The notes under the pieces are model-generated. The model saw only the letters and a list, made by a program, of their open reading frames with translations. It was not told the origin of the DNA and searched no databases. Below are positions 37,004 through 45,123 of a stretch of DNA of 64,000 nt, piece by piece. Made by a program: the position numbers and the translations under genes. The first letter of the stretch is position 1, and each line of letters opens with the position of its first letter. The stretch is from the NCBI GenBank assembly GCA_041725935.1, contig JBGRQD010000007.1:62001-126000 (forward strand). Reading direction: 5' to 3'. The stretch comes from Marivita sp041725935. Lineage in GTDB: Bacteria > Pseudomonadota > Alphaproteobacteria > Rhodobacterales > Rhodobacteraceae.

Positions 37004-37605
37004 TCGGCCTCCATACGCTGGGCCAATCCGCGCAGAATCCGCGCTGTTGCCCCCCAGATGTAGTAAGGCCCGAAGGGCACGGTGTAATAGTGCCGACGCG
37101 TCCCCCGCCAGCGCCGAGACTGCACGCTGAACAGAGACGCATCCGTGACATGCGCCAGCGGAACGCGGAACACTTCCGCTACTTCGCCCGCTTCGGCACG
37201 AACCTCGAAATCGCGGTCGATCCAGCCGATCACCGGGGTCATCAGGAACCCGGTGACAGTCTCATGCGTCGGCAAGGTTCCAAGCACCTCCACCTGACCA
37301 GGTGGCAATCCCACCTCTTCTTCGGCTTCGCGCAGCGCGGCAGCAATCACATCGGCATCGCCCTCGTCCTGCTTGCCACCGGGAAACGCGATCTGTCCGG
37401 GATGATGCTTGAGCCGCGATGACCGCTTGGTCAAAAGCACATCAGCCCCCTGCGCCGTGGCCATCACTGGAACCAGAACACCCGCAGGGCGCAGCTTGCG
37501 CCCCACAGGCAGAACCACATCGGGGTTCAGATCGAAATCGGACGATGCGGTACTCTTGTGCAAAAGCGCCGCTTCAAGCCGGGTTCTGTCAGTCACCCGA
37601 CACAT
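37000..37605 (-). CDS. NUDIX hydrolase, CoA pyrophosphatase type
   Basis: 201 residues from the ATG at 37605, which has a GAGG site at a 6-base spacing. A GTG at 37596 is an alternative. The gene starts within the last codons of hslO. The NUDIX box is GGKQDEGDADVIAAALREAEEEVGL, matching GX5EX7REUXEEXGU. The preceding LKHHPGQIAFPGG belongs to the NudL/CoA pyrophosphatase branch. It hydrolyses CoA or related dinucleotides to limit free CoA. The substrate is from family knowledge. Confidence 0.88.
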   Translation of the reverse strand: MCRVTDRTRLEAALLHKSTASSDFDLNPDVVLPVGRKLRPAGVLVPVMATAQGADVLLTKRSSRLKHHPGQIAFPGGKQDEGDADVIAAALREAEEEVGLPPGQVEVLGTLPTHETVTGFLMTPVIGWIDRDFEVRAEAGEVAEVFRVPLAHVTDASLFSVQSRRWRGTRRHYYTVPFGPYYIWGATARILRGLAQRMEAE

Positions 37606-38578
37606 CTTGGGCCTCGAACCCCACGGTCGCCGGGTCCAGATCGTAATGCGCGCCACAGAACTGGCAATCGGCGGTAACCCGACCTTCGTCAGTCGTCATG
37701 GTCGCAATGTCCTTGGCAGAATAGATCGACAGACTCCGGCGCACACGTTCCTCGGAACAGGTACACCCAAAGCGGACCGGCAGCGGATCAAACACGCGCG
37801 GGCCTTCCTCATGGAACAGGCGGAACAGCAGGTCCGTGGCCGGCAGCGACGGGCCGATCAACTCCATGTCCTCGACTGTTTGAAGGTGAAAATTCACCCG
37901 TCTCCAGTGCTCTCCCTCATCCTCGTTCAGCAGGTCCTCGGCATGCAGCAACCCACCTTCACCCGACCCGCCGTCGGTCGCAAAGGGTGACGCCTTGGGC
38001 ATGTGCTGGACCATGATCCCGCCCGCGCGCCAATGCTGCGGCACACCCGGCTCTGTCGATTGACCAAAGCTGAGTGCAAACTTCGTTGGCAGCTGTTCAG
38101 ACTGTGCGAAATAGGCTTCGGCACAGCTGGACAGGGTTGTCCCCGTCAGCGGCGTGATTCCCTGATACGGCTGCATGCCTTGCCCCTGATCCATCAGGAT
38201 GGCGAAATATCCGTCACCGATCTGCTCCATTGCAGGTCCATCCGTGACCTTCTCGGGGTCAAAGCTGGCATAGGCACGAATTCGTGCAGGTTCCCCCTCG
38301 GCCTCTGGCGCATAGAAATCCGTGGCGATCATGCGCACAGCACCCTTGGTCTGGATCTGCAGCGACAGCTTCCATCGCAGCTTGATCGTTTGCCCGATCA
38401 ACGCGGTCAGCAAAGCCATCTCGGCCACCAGCGCCTCGACAGCGGGCGGGTAGTTGTGCTGCCTGAGGATGCCGCTCAACACCCCGTCAAGACGGGCCAC
38501 GCGGCCACGAATGTCCGAACGGTCAAGTTGAAAGGGCAGGACGGTGTCGTCCCAGGCGATTTTAGATCCGAGAGTCAT
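37589..38578 (-). CDS. hslO: Redox-regulated holdase chaperone Hsp33
   Basis: 329 residues from the ATG with ribosome site AAGGAAA. It is the longer alphaproteobacterial form. The redox switch cysteines are FGCTCSEERV (CxC) and CQFCGAHY (CxxC) near the C-terminus, which bind zinc when reduced and form disulfides under oxidative stress, activating the chaperone. A heat-shock sigma-like promoter is placed at 38621-38646. It is first in an operon with the NUDIX and cca genes. Confidence 0.95.
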   Translation of the reverse strand: MTLGSKIAWDDTVLPFQLDRSDIRGRVARLDGVLSGILRQHNYPPAVEALVAEMALLTALIGQTIKLRWKLSLQIQTKGAVRMIATDFYAPEAEGEPARIRAYASFDPEKVTDGPAMEQIGDGYFAILMDQGQGMQPYQGITPLTGTTLSSCAEAYFAQSEQLPTKFALSFGQSTEPGVPQHWRAGGIMVQHMPKASPFATDGGSGEGGLLHAEDLLNEDEGEHWRRVNFHLQTVEDMELIGPSLPATDLLFRLFHEEGPRVFDPLPVRFGCTCSEERVRRSLSIYSAKDIATMTTDEGRVTADCQFCGAHYDLDPATVGFEAQDVSGD

Positions 38579-38620
38579 GGAATTTCCTTGCTTGCCGCCT
38601 TCCGGCATGTTCCCGACTAT

Positions 38621-38646
38621 ATATGGGACGACGCGGCAGGTCCAAG
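38621..38646 (-). promoter_or_regulatory. RpoH (sigma-32) type promoter of hslO
   Basis: Read on the minus strand, CTTGGA (38646-38641) and CCCATAT (38627-38621) are 13 bases apart. The CCTTGGA context also matches the heat-shock sigma consensus. It is 43 bases upstream of hslO, a heat-shock gene. It lies partly in the leader of the divergent NUDIX gene. Confidence 0.6.
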
Positions 38647-38664
38647 GGGCAGAAGGGGAATGAC

Positions 38665-39129
38665 ATGATGCGCAGGTTTGGTGACGCACCGGAAACAGGG
38701 CGAACCTACAGGATTCGCACGGGTGCCTATGCCATCCTTCCGGCGGGTGATGGCCTGTTGCTGACCCATCAGGATGCGCCTGAACCCGAAGTGCAATTGC
38801 CCGGCGGAGGCATCGACCCCGGTGAATCGCCAATTCAAGCGTTGATTCGCGAGGTCTACGAAGAAACTGGCTGGCGGATTGCCCGGCCAAGACGTCTGGG
38901 GGCCTATCGCCGGTTCACCTACATGCCGGAATACGATCTCTGGGCCGAAAAGATTTGCCTGATCTACATGGCATCACCCGTCATGCGCTACGGCGATCCG
39001 ACCGAAATTGGACATACCGCGCTCTGGATGCATGTGGATGAGGCGTTGGACACACTGGCCAATACCGGCGATCGCGATTTCGTCGCGCGCTATGCGTCAT
39101 TGATCCCCGTATTCCAGCAACGCGGCTGA
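38665..39129 (+). CDS. NUDIX hydrolase
   Basis: 154 residues from the ATG at 38665 (ribosome site AGAAGGGG). The NUDIX box is GGGIDPGESPIQALIREVYEETGW, preceded by the fold's HQDAPEPEVQLPGG. The chain is short and one-domain, with no marks that indicate a substrate. It is divergent from hslO. The last 33 bases overlap the 3' end of the convergent REC-PP2C gene. Confidence 0.88.
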   Translation: MMRRFGDAPETGRTYRIRTGAYAILPAGDGLLLTHQDAPEPEVQLPGGGIDPGESPIQALIREVYEETGWRIARPRRLGAYRRFTYMPEYDLWAEKICLIYMASPVMRYGDPTEIGHTALWMHVDEALDTLANTGDRDFVARYASLIPVFQQRG

Positions 39130-40362
39130 AATATCGTCATCAAACTCTGCACTGGTGTCCAACCGATCCTTGAGTCCATCGTAAAGCGCATCGAGGAAAT
39201 CGGGCCCGGTGCGGTCGGTCGGGATGGACATCACCAGCTTAAGCAAGCCGGATTCGTCAAGCATCGACCCATCGGGCAAAACTGCCTCGGTGAACCCATC
39301 TGTATAGAGCAAGAGCCGGTCACCGGGAGCAAGCTGGACCGCGTGATCCTCGAACGGCGCGTTTTCGATCAGCCCGATCGGCAGCCCCCCCGAGCCGATG
39401 AATTCAGCATTCCCATCCTTTCGCAGCAACAAAGGTGGCGGATGCCCGGCCTGCACGAACCGAGCCAGACCGGTGTCCTGCGCAACGTGAACATAGGCCA
39501 TCGTCAGATATTCGGTCACGCCTTGCTGGCCAACGACACGCGCGTTCAGCCGACCAGCCAGATCAGACGGTGGCAAAAAGGTGAACCCGGCCTCGGATCG
39601 CGTCAGTGCCAGGTTTTCATCCAGATACTCAGAACTCAGATACCCAGCGACACGGGCAGTCATCATGGCCGAAGTGATCCCGTGCCCCGACACATCGAGA
39701 CTAAACAAGCCGAAATCACCATTCGGGATGGCAAACATCCCCGCCAAATCACCACCAACATGACCACAGGACCGCAGCAAGAGACTGACCCGGCTTTGGC
39801 CGAAGATCACAGACCGCACCGGCATCAGAGATTGCTGAAGCACGCGCGCCTGTTGCAGATCCCTGTCGATGGAGGCGTGAATCATCTGAAGTTCCGCCAA
39901 AGTGTCGGCAATCACCACGTTCTTCGCCCGCAGCTCCTGCTCCATCATCAGGATACGGGCACCAGCATTGATCCGGGCGCGCAATTCATCGCCGTTCACG
40001 GGTTTCGTCAGGAAGTCATCGGCCCCGGATTCCAAGCCGGTGGCCACCGCTGCCTTTTCCGATTTCGATGTCAGCAGAATGAAATACCCATAGGTCGCGC
40101 GTTGGGTCGCCCGGAAAGCGGCACAAAACTCCGGCCCGGTCATCCCGGGCATCATCCAATCCGAGATGATGAAATCCGGCTGGAACGTGTCGCACAGAAC
40201 AAGACCTTTTTCAGCATCTTCAGCCTCGACCACGTCAAAGCCCCAACGTCGCAACATCAGGGTGAGGATCCGACGCTGTGCACGACTGTCATCCACGACA
40301 AGCACACGGCGCAGATGCGCGTCCTGCACATCGGGGAACGCAAACTCCGCGTTCTGAAACAT
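39097..40362 (-). CDS. Response-regulator-linked PP2C (RsbU/SpoIIE-type) phosphatase
   Basis: 421 residues. The N-terminal receiver domain has the acidic pair (VVDDS), the phosphoacceptor Asp68 (IISDWMMPG), Thr98 and Lys120 (FLTKPV). A coiled linker (about 140-185, with MMEQELRAKNVVIADTLAELQMI) joins it to a SpoIIE-like phosphatase with DVSGHGITSAM, AGHPPPLLL and LLLYTDGFTEA. In such proteins phosphorylation of the receiver controls dephosphorylation of an anti-anti-sigma factor. No STAS or anti-sigma genes lie next to it. The divergent Hpt gene at 40515 is a likely phosphodonor. Confidence 0.9.
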   Translation of the reverse strand: MFQNAEFAFPDVQDAHLRRVLVVDDSRAQRRILTLMLRRWGFDVVEAEDAEKGLVLCDTFQPDFIISDWMMPGMTGPEFCAAFRATQRATYGYFILLTSKSEKAAVATGLESGADDFLTKPVNGDELRARINAGARILMMEQELRAKNVVIADTLAELQMIHASIDRDLQQARVLQQSLMPVRSVIFGQSRVSLLLRSCGHVGGDLAGMFAIPNGDFGLFSLDVSGHGITSAMMTARVAGYLSSEYLDENLALTRSEAGFTFLPPSDLAGRLNARVVGQQGVTEYLTMAYVHVAQDTGLARFVQAGHPPPLLLRKDGNAEFIGSGGLPIGLIENAPFEDHAVQLAPGDRLLLYTDGFTEAVLPDGSMLDESGLLKLVMSIPTDRTGPDFLDALYDGLKDRLDTSAEFDDDISAALLEYGDQ

Positions 40363-40514
40363 AACAATTTACCAACCCATGCGTCGGCCCCCGTCACCGC
40401 TTTAAAGACCACAGATTAACAAGCGATGAAGGCTCTAATTCGCGGCATTTCGAGCCAGACTGTTGCAGAGTCTTCATCTTTGCTTGGTATCGCGTACCGG
40501 TGATGGAGGTTGCC

Positions 40515-40847
40515 ATGATCGACTGGACACGCGTTTCAGAACTGCGCGACGAAATCGGCCCCGATGATTTTGCCGAGGTGGCAGAACTCTTTTTGATGGA
40601 GGTCGAGGATACGCTGTCCCGGCTCAATAGGGCCGGGAACACCGCGCGTGACATGCAGGACCTCATGCACTTCCTGAAAGGTTCCGCGCTCAATCTCGGA
40701 TTTTCGGATCTGTCGGACATGTGCAGCAAGGCAGAGTCCGCAGCGTCACAGGGCGCACTCACGGTCGACATCGCGCACCTGAACAGCCTCTACCGCCAAT
40801 CCCGCGCCCTGTTCGAAACAGAATTCGCGCAGCGCTTTGCAGCCTAG
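40515..40847 (+). CDS. Histidine phosphotransfer (Hpt) domain protein
   Basis: 110 residues from the ATG at 40515, with a perfect GGAGGT site at 40505-40510; starts further upstream are rejected. The Hpt core is MHFLKGSALNLGF with phospho-His52. The whole protein is one four-helix Hpt domain. It starts 152 bases from the divergent REC-PP2C gene, so the two may form a phosphorelay. The stop overlaps the convergent SDR gene by 4 bases. Confidence 0.85.
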   Translation: MIDWTRVSELRDEIGPDDFAEVAELFLMEVEDTLSRLNRAGNTARDMQDLMHFLKGSALNLGFSDLSDMCSKAESAASQGALTVDIAHLNSLYRQSRALFETEFAQRFAA

Positions 40848-41656
40848 ATGAACCGGTGGATCGACGCCGGATCCGTTCCGTCTGTCTGCTCGGACACCCG
40901 GTCGCGCAACCGCTGCATCCCGGCGATCCAACGGTCTGTATCGGCAGCCCGCTGCACGAAATAGGTCTGCGCCTCGGGATGGGGCAGGATCAGGAACCGC
41001 CCTTCCTCGACACCCTCCAATGTCACCTCGGCCACCGTTTCAGGTGTAATCACACCATAGGGGCGCTCCGCCTGGGCATCAGCATAGCCCACCAGCGGTG
41101 TTGCGACGTATAGCGGGCACACCACGGAAACCTGAATTCCGTCCTTCGCATGGTCGATGGCGAGGGATTGCGCCAGGCTGACCGCCGCATGTTTGGTAGC
41201 CGAGTACGCCGCATCGCCGATCTGCGACAACACGCCTGCGGCCGAGGCCACGTTGACCAGAACGCCCGATCCGCGTGCGATCATCTGCGGCAAGACCAAG
41301 CGCGACGCCCTCAGATGCGCCATGACGTGCAGATCCCAGCTTTTCTGCCAATGCGCGTCTGTTTGCGAAGTCGGACCGTCCGGTTCGCCCAACGCGAAAC
41401 CTGCATTGGAAAACAGCATGTCCACCGGACCGAACGCCTCTTGCGCCGTCGTCACCAGAGCGTTGGTCACCGCCGGGTCACACAGATCACCGTGATGCGG
41501 AACGCCCCCGATCTCGTTCGCGATCTTCTCCGCCAGCGGGGCTGACAGATCCGAGGCCACGACGCGCGCACCACGTGCAGCCAAGGCACGGGCCAGCGCC
41601 GCACCGATGCCCTGCCCGGCCCCGGTAACAATCGCCGTTGCGCCGTCGAACCGCAT
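40844..41656 (-). CDS. Short-chain dehydrogenase/reductase
   Basis: 270 residues. The classical cofactor motif TGAGQGIG is at 11-18. NAG (84-86), catalytic Ser138, Tyr151 and Lys155 (YSATK) complete the SDR set. The Asp at the end of beta 2 (VVASDLS) favours NAD(H). The substrate is unknown. The start ATG overlaps the ilvA stop as TGATG (41654-41658), so it is probably coupled to ilvA. Confidence 0.9.
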   Translation of the reverse strand: MRFDGATAIVTGAGQGIGAALARALAARGARVVASDLSAPLAEKIANEIGGVPHHGDLCDPAVTNALVTTAQEAFGPVDMLFSNAGFALGEPDGPTSQTDAHWQKSWDLHVMAHLRASRLVLPQMIARGSGVLVNVASAAGVLSQIGDAAYSATKHAAVSLAQSLAIDHAKDGIQVSVVCPLYVATPLVGYADAQAERPYGVITPETVAEVTLEGVEEGRFLILPHPEAQTYFVQRAADTDRWIAGMQRLRDRVSEQTDGTDPASIHRFI

Positions 41657-42882
41657 CAGATCACGAATTGCGACAGCAGATCGTCGTCGGTGATGTCCTG
41701 ATAGGTAAAGCCCGCCGCATCCAGTTGGGCAAAAAGCTTGTGGAAATTGCCCGCGTTCCGCGTTTCGATCCCGATCAGCACAGACCCATAGTTCCGTGCC
41801 GATTTCTTGAGATACTCGAACCGCGCAATATCGTCTTCCGGACCAAGAAAGTTCAGAAAATCCTTAAGAGCCCCCGGTCGCTGCGGCAGGCGCAGGATGA
41901 AATATTTCTTCAGACCAAGGTATTTCTGGGCCCGTTCCTTGACCTCTGGCAGACGCTCGAAGTCGAAATTCCCGCCGGTTGTAACGCAGACCACCGTGCG
42001 TCCCCTGATCGACTGGCCCAGATCCTGAAGCGCATCGACCGACAATGCGCCGGCGGGTTCAAGGACGATGCCTTCAACATTCAACATCTCGAGGATCGTC
42101 GTGCACAGACGGTCCTCTTTGATGGTCAGCGTGTTCGCCAGACCGATGCCGTTCAGCCGCGCAAATGTCTTGTGCCCGATCTGCCCAACCGCCGCGCCAT
42201 CGGCAAAAGTGTTCACGTGGTCCAACCGCACCGGCTTGCCCGCCTCCAGTGCCGCGCGCAAAGAGGCGCCACCTGCGGGTTCGACAAAGGTGTATTGGCA
42301 CCCAGTCCCAAGATAGCTCAGCATCCCGGCTGACAGGCCACCACCGCCGACGGGCAGCACGATGTGGTCCGGCAGCTTTCCCAGTTGCTTGACCATCTCG
42401 ACCGCAACGCTGGCCTGGCCTTCGATCACGTCCTCATCGTCAAACGGTGACAGGAAATGTCCACCCGCCTCGGCACAGAACGCCTGCGCCGCCGCAAGCG
42501 TGTCGTCGAAATAATCGCCGGTCAGGCGGATCTCGATACTGTCTCCCCCGAACATCGCGGTTTTCTGGATCTTCTGCTGCGGTGTCGTCACCGGCATGAA
42601 GATCACGCCGGTCTTGCCGAAATGCTTGCACATAAAGGCAACACCCTGCGCATGGTTGCCCGCACTGGCACAGACGAACAGCCCGGCATCGGGGCGCTTG
42701 CGCATCGCGTTGAACGCACCACGCAGCTTGTAGCTGCGCACCGGCGAAAGGTCTTCGCGCTTGAGATAGATCTCCGCGTCATACTGCTCCGACAGATGCG
42801 CATTGCGCAGCAAGGGTGTCGGCGGGAACACGTCGCGCATCGCGTCTGTCGCGTCACGCGCGCATTGGGCAAAATCAGTCAT
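41656..42882 (-). CDS. ilvA: Threonine ammonia-lyase (deaminase)
   Basis: 408 residues, the short form with one small C-terminal ACT-like part (FILRLPQRPGALKDFLNFL). The PLP Lys is Lys52 in VRSYKLRGAF. The SAGNHAQGVAF and GGGGLSAGM cofactor-phosphate motifs are present. It makes 2-oxobutanoate for isoleucine synthesis. It is the first gene of a two-gene leftward unit with the SDR. Confidence 0.93.
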   Translation of the reverse strand: MTDFAQCARDATDAMRDVFPPTPLLRNAHLSEQYDAEIYLKREDLSPVRSYKLRGAFNAMRKRPDAGLFVCASAGNHAQGVAFMCKHFGKTGVIFMPVTTPQQKIQKTAMFGGDSIEIRLTGDYFDDTLAAAQAFCAEAGGHFLSPFDDEDVIEGQASVAVEMVKQLGKLPDHIVLPVGGGGLSAGMLSYLGTGCQYTFVEPAGGASLRAALEAGKPVRLDHVNTFADGAAVGQIGHKTFARLNGIGLANTLTIKEDRLCTTILEMLNVEGIVLEPAGALSVDALQDLGQSIRGRTVVCVTTGGNFDFERLPEVKERAQKYLGLKKYFILRLPQRPGALKDFLNFLGPEDDIARFEYLKKSARNYGSVLIGIETRNAGNFHKLFAQLDAAGFTYQDITDDDLLSQFVI

Positions 42883-42920
42883 ACATCCCCCTCGGGGCGA
42901 TAGCGCACGGGACCAAGCAA

Positions 42921-43682
42921 TCAGTCAATGGGGCGGTTTTCGACGAAATGCCCGTAGAGCGTCGTCAGAACCGAAATCCCGATCATCGTGGCGAACCAGT
43001 TGACCACCAGCGAATAGACCACGTTGATGACAGAGGTTGGATCGTCGTTGAGCCATGACGGAAGCTGCACGATGACGCTTGCGCCCACCACGATCAGCGA
43101 CAGGATCAGGATCGTGCTGCTCTGTCCCTTGGTTGCATCCCAAGCGTTGCCAAGCGTCAGCTTGTCGTCCATCGCGGCCGCCGGCAGCATGATGCCCAAA
43201 CGGAAAAACAGGTAGGCCGCAACGCCAATCAGGATCAGCGACATGATCCCTGCCAGGCCGGGCAACCCGATCGAGATGATGCCCACCGGGATCGACAGGA
43301 CCATGACTCCAAGAACGACAAGAACACCGATCAGGATCGACCGACCGAGATACCCCATGACCGCCGATCCGTGAAACTGCGGCAGCCAGCCGGACGTGGT
43401 TTCACCCGTCAAGGCATAGCGGTGCCACGCCACCGCGATCCAAAGGCTGGCGATCACGGCAAGCAGACCCAGAACGACAGTTGGCAGGATCGTATCAGGC
43501 GACATCATCGGCACCTGCGTTCCCTCGACCTCCATCGTCTGGGGCGGGTTGTAGAAACTGTACACGGTATAGGCGCTCTGAACGAGGTACAGAACCAGCG
43601 ACAGGCGCAGCGCCTGATCCAGATTGGTTATCACCAGATTGAAGGAATGCCGGAAAATCTGCCAACCCTTGATCGCACCCAC
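42921..43682 (-). CDS. Integral membrane protein of unknown function
   Basis: 253 residues from a GTG at 43682 with an AGGAGA site seven bases before it. An open frame running on to 44339 is antisense to argG and is not part of the gene. The protein has about six hydrophobic segments, including SLVLYLVQSAYTVYSF, TVVLGLLAVIASLWIAVA, ILIGVLVVLGVMVLSI and ILILSLIVVGASVIV. I do not recognise a catalytic motif. It resembles in layout the membrane domains of YciC-like or glycerophosphodiesterase-linked proteins, but this is not secure. It is divergent from argG with a 93-base gap. Confidence 0.7.
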   Translation of the reverse strand: MGAIKGWQIFRHSFNLVITNLDQALRLSLVLYLVQSAYTVYSFYNPPQTMEVEGTQVPMMSPDTILPTVVLGLLAVIASLWIAVAWHRYALTGETTSGWLPQFHGSAVMGYLGRSILIGVLVVLGVMVLSIPVGIISIGLPGLAGIMSLILIGVAAYLFFRLGIMLPAAAMDDKLTLGNAWDATKGQSSTILILSLIVVGASVIVQLPSWLNDDPTSVINVVYSLVVNWFATMIGISVLTTLYGHFVENRPID

Positions 43683-43775
43683 AAGCCTGTCTCCTTTGCC
43701 CTGTTCCAAGGCAACTTCTTGCCCCTGCCCTGAAAAACAAGTAATCGCCCCGGCAAACCCGTTAAAGGAAAACCC

Positions 43776-45005
43776 ATGTCTGCGCCCAAAAAAGTTGTGC
43801 TGGCCTATTCCGGTGGCCTTGATACCTCGATCATTCTCAAATGGTTGCAAACCGAATATGGCTGCGAGGTCGTCACCTTCACCGCCGATCTCGGTCAGGG
43901 CGAAGAACTGGAACCGGCACGCGAAAAGGCGATCCTTCTGGGGATCGACCCAGCGAACATCTATATCGAGGACGTGCGCGAAGAATTTGTCCGCGATTTC
44001 GTCTTCCCGATGTTCCGCGCCAACGCGCTGTACGAAGGGCTTTACCTGCTGGGCACCTCCATCGCACGCCCGCTGATCTCCAAACGTCTGGTCGAGATTG
44101 CTGCCGAAACCGGGGCGGATGCCGTGGCACATGGCGCGACTGGCAAGGGCAACGACCAGGTGCGCTTCGAACTCGCCGCCTATGCGCTGAACCCGGATAT
44201 CAAGGTGATCGCACCGTGGCGCGAATGGGACCTGACCTCGCGCACCAAGCTGCTGGATTTCGCCGAACAGAACCAGATTCCGATCGCCAAGGACAAGCGC
44301 GGCGAAGCACCGTTTTCGGTCGATGCGAACCTGTTGCACACCTCATCCGAGGGAAAGGTCCTCGAAGACCCCGCACAGGAAGCGCCCGATTATGTTTACC
44401 AGCGAACGGTGCACCCCGAAGACGCGCCCGACACGCCGGAAATGGTCGAGATCACCTTTGAAAAGGGCGACGCCGTTGCCATCAATGGCGAAGCGATGTC
44501 TCCAGCCACGATCCTGACCAAGCTGAACGAACTGGGCGGCAAGCATGGCGTCGGGCGTCTGGACCTCGTGGAGAACCGTTTTGTCGGCATGAAGTCGCGC
44601 GGCATCTACGAAACACCGGGCGGCACGGTCCTGCTCGAAGCGCATCGCGGCATCGAACAGATCACGCTGGATAGCGGCGCAGGCCACCTCAAGGATTCGA
44701 TCATGCCGCGCTATGCGGAATTGATCTATAACGGCTTCTGGTTCAGCCCCGAACGCGAGATGCTTCAGGCCCTCATCGACAAGTCGCAAGAGCACGTCAC
44801 CGGCATCGTCCGCGTGAAGCTCTACAAGGGATCGTGCAACACAGTTGCGCGCTGGTCGGATCATTCGCTCTATTCCGAAGCGCATGTCACCTTTGAGGAA
44901 GACGCGGGTGCCTACGATCAGAAGGATGCGCAGGGCTTTATTCAGCTCAACGCACTTCGCCTAAAGCTTTTGGCATCGCGGAACCGTCGGTTAAGCGGCA
45001 AGTGA
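43776..45005 (+). CDS. argG: Argininosuccinate synthase
   Basis: 409 residues. The ATP-pyrophosphatase P-loop is LAYSGGLDTS at 9-18. Family motifs such as GATGKGNDQVRFE and APWREWDLTSR (citrulline and aspartate sites) are present. It joins citrulline and aspartate to make argininosuccinate in arginine synthesis. A strong AAAGGAAAA ribosome site precedes the ATG. It ends in a clear terminator. Confidence 0.98.
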   Translation: MSAPKKVVLAYSGGLDTSIILKWLQTEYGCEVVTFTADLGQGEELEPAREKAILLGIDPANIYIEDVREEFVRDFVFPMFRANALYEGLYLLGTSIARPLISKRLVEIAAETGADAVAHGATGKGNDQVRFELAAYALNPDIKVIAPWREWDLTSRTKLLDFAEQNQIPIAKDKRGEAPFSVDANLLHTSSEGKVLEDPAQEAPDYVYQRTVHPEDAPDTPEMVEITFEKGDAVAINGEAMSPATILTKLNELGGKHGVGRLDLVENRFVGMKSRGIYETPGGTVLLEAHRGIEQITLDSGAGHLKDSIMPRYAELIYNGFWFSPEREMLQALIDKSQEHVTGIVRVKLYKGSCNTVARWSDHSLYSEAHVTFEEDAGAYDQKDAQGFIQLNALRLKLLASRNRRLSGK

Positions 45006-45008
45006 GCG

Positions 45009-45042
45009 AAAATGCCCCGCCTGAATCAAGGCGGGGCATTTT
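45009..45042. terminator. Terminator of argG
   Basis: A perfect 14-bp stem (AAAATGCCCCGCCT and AGGCGGGGCATTTT) with a 6-base loop, starting 4 bases past the argG stop. It can work in both directions. Confidence 0.92.
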
Positions 45043-45080
45043 GCTGATAGCTCTTGCCGGTCTGGGTTCCGGCTACCTCT

Positions 45081-45107
45081 CACCTGCCTTCGTGTCGAAG
45101 GCAGGTG
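45081..45107. repeat. Perfect hairpin downstream of the DUF4394-like gene
   Basis: A 12-bp perfect stem (CACCTGCCTTCG and CGAAGGCAGGTG) with a TGT loop, 17 bases past the stop of the leftward gene. There is no T-run, so it may be a weak terminator or a 3' stabiliser rather than a full intrinsic terminator. Confidence 0.55.
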
Positions 45108-45123
45108 TACTATGTCGGGTCGC

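Noticed and set aside
42921..44339. The 472-codon version of the membrane protein gene
   Set aside because: The extra 219 codons are antisense to argG; the GTG at 43682 has a good ribosome site.
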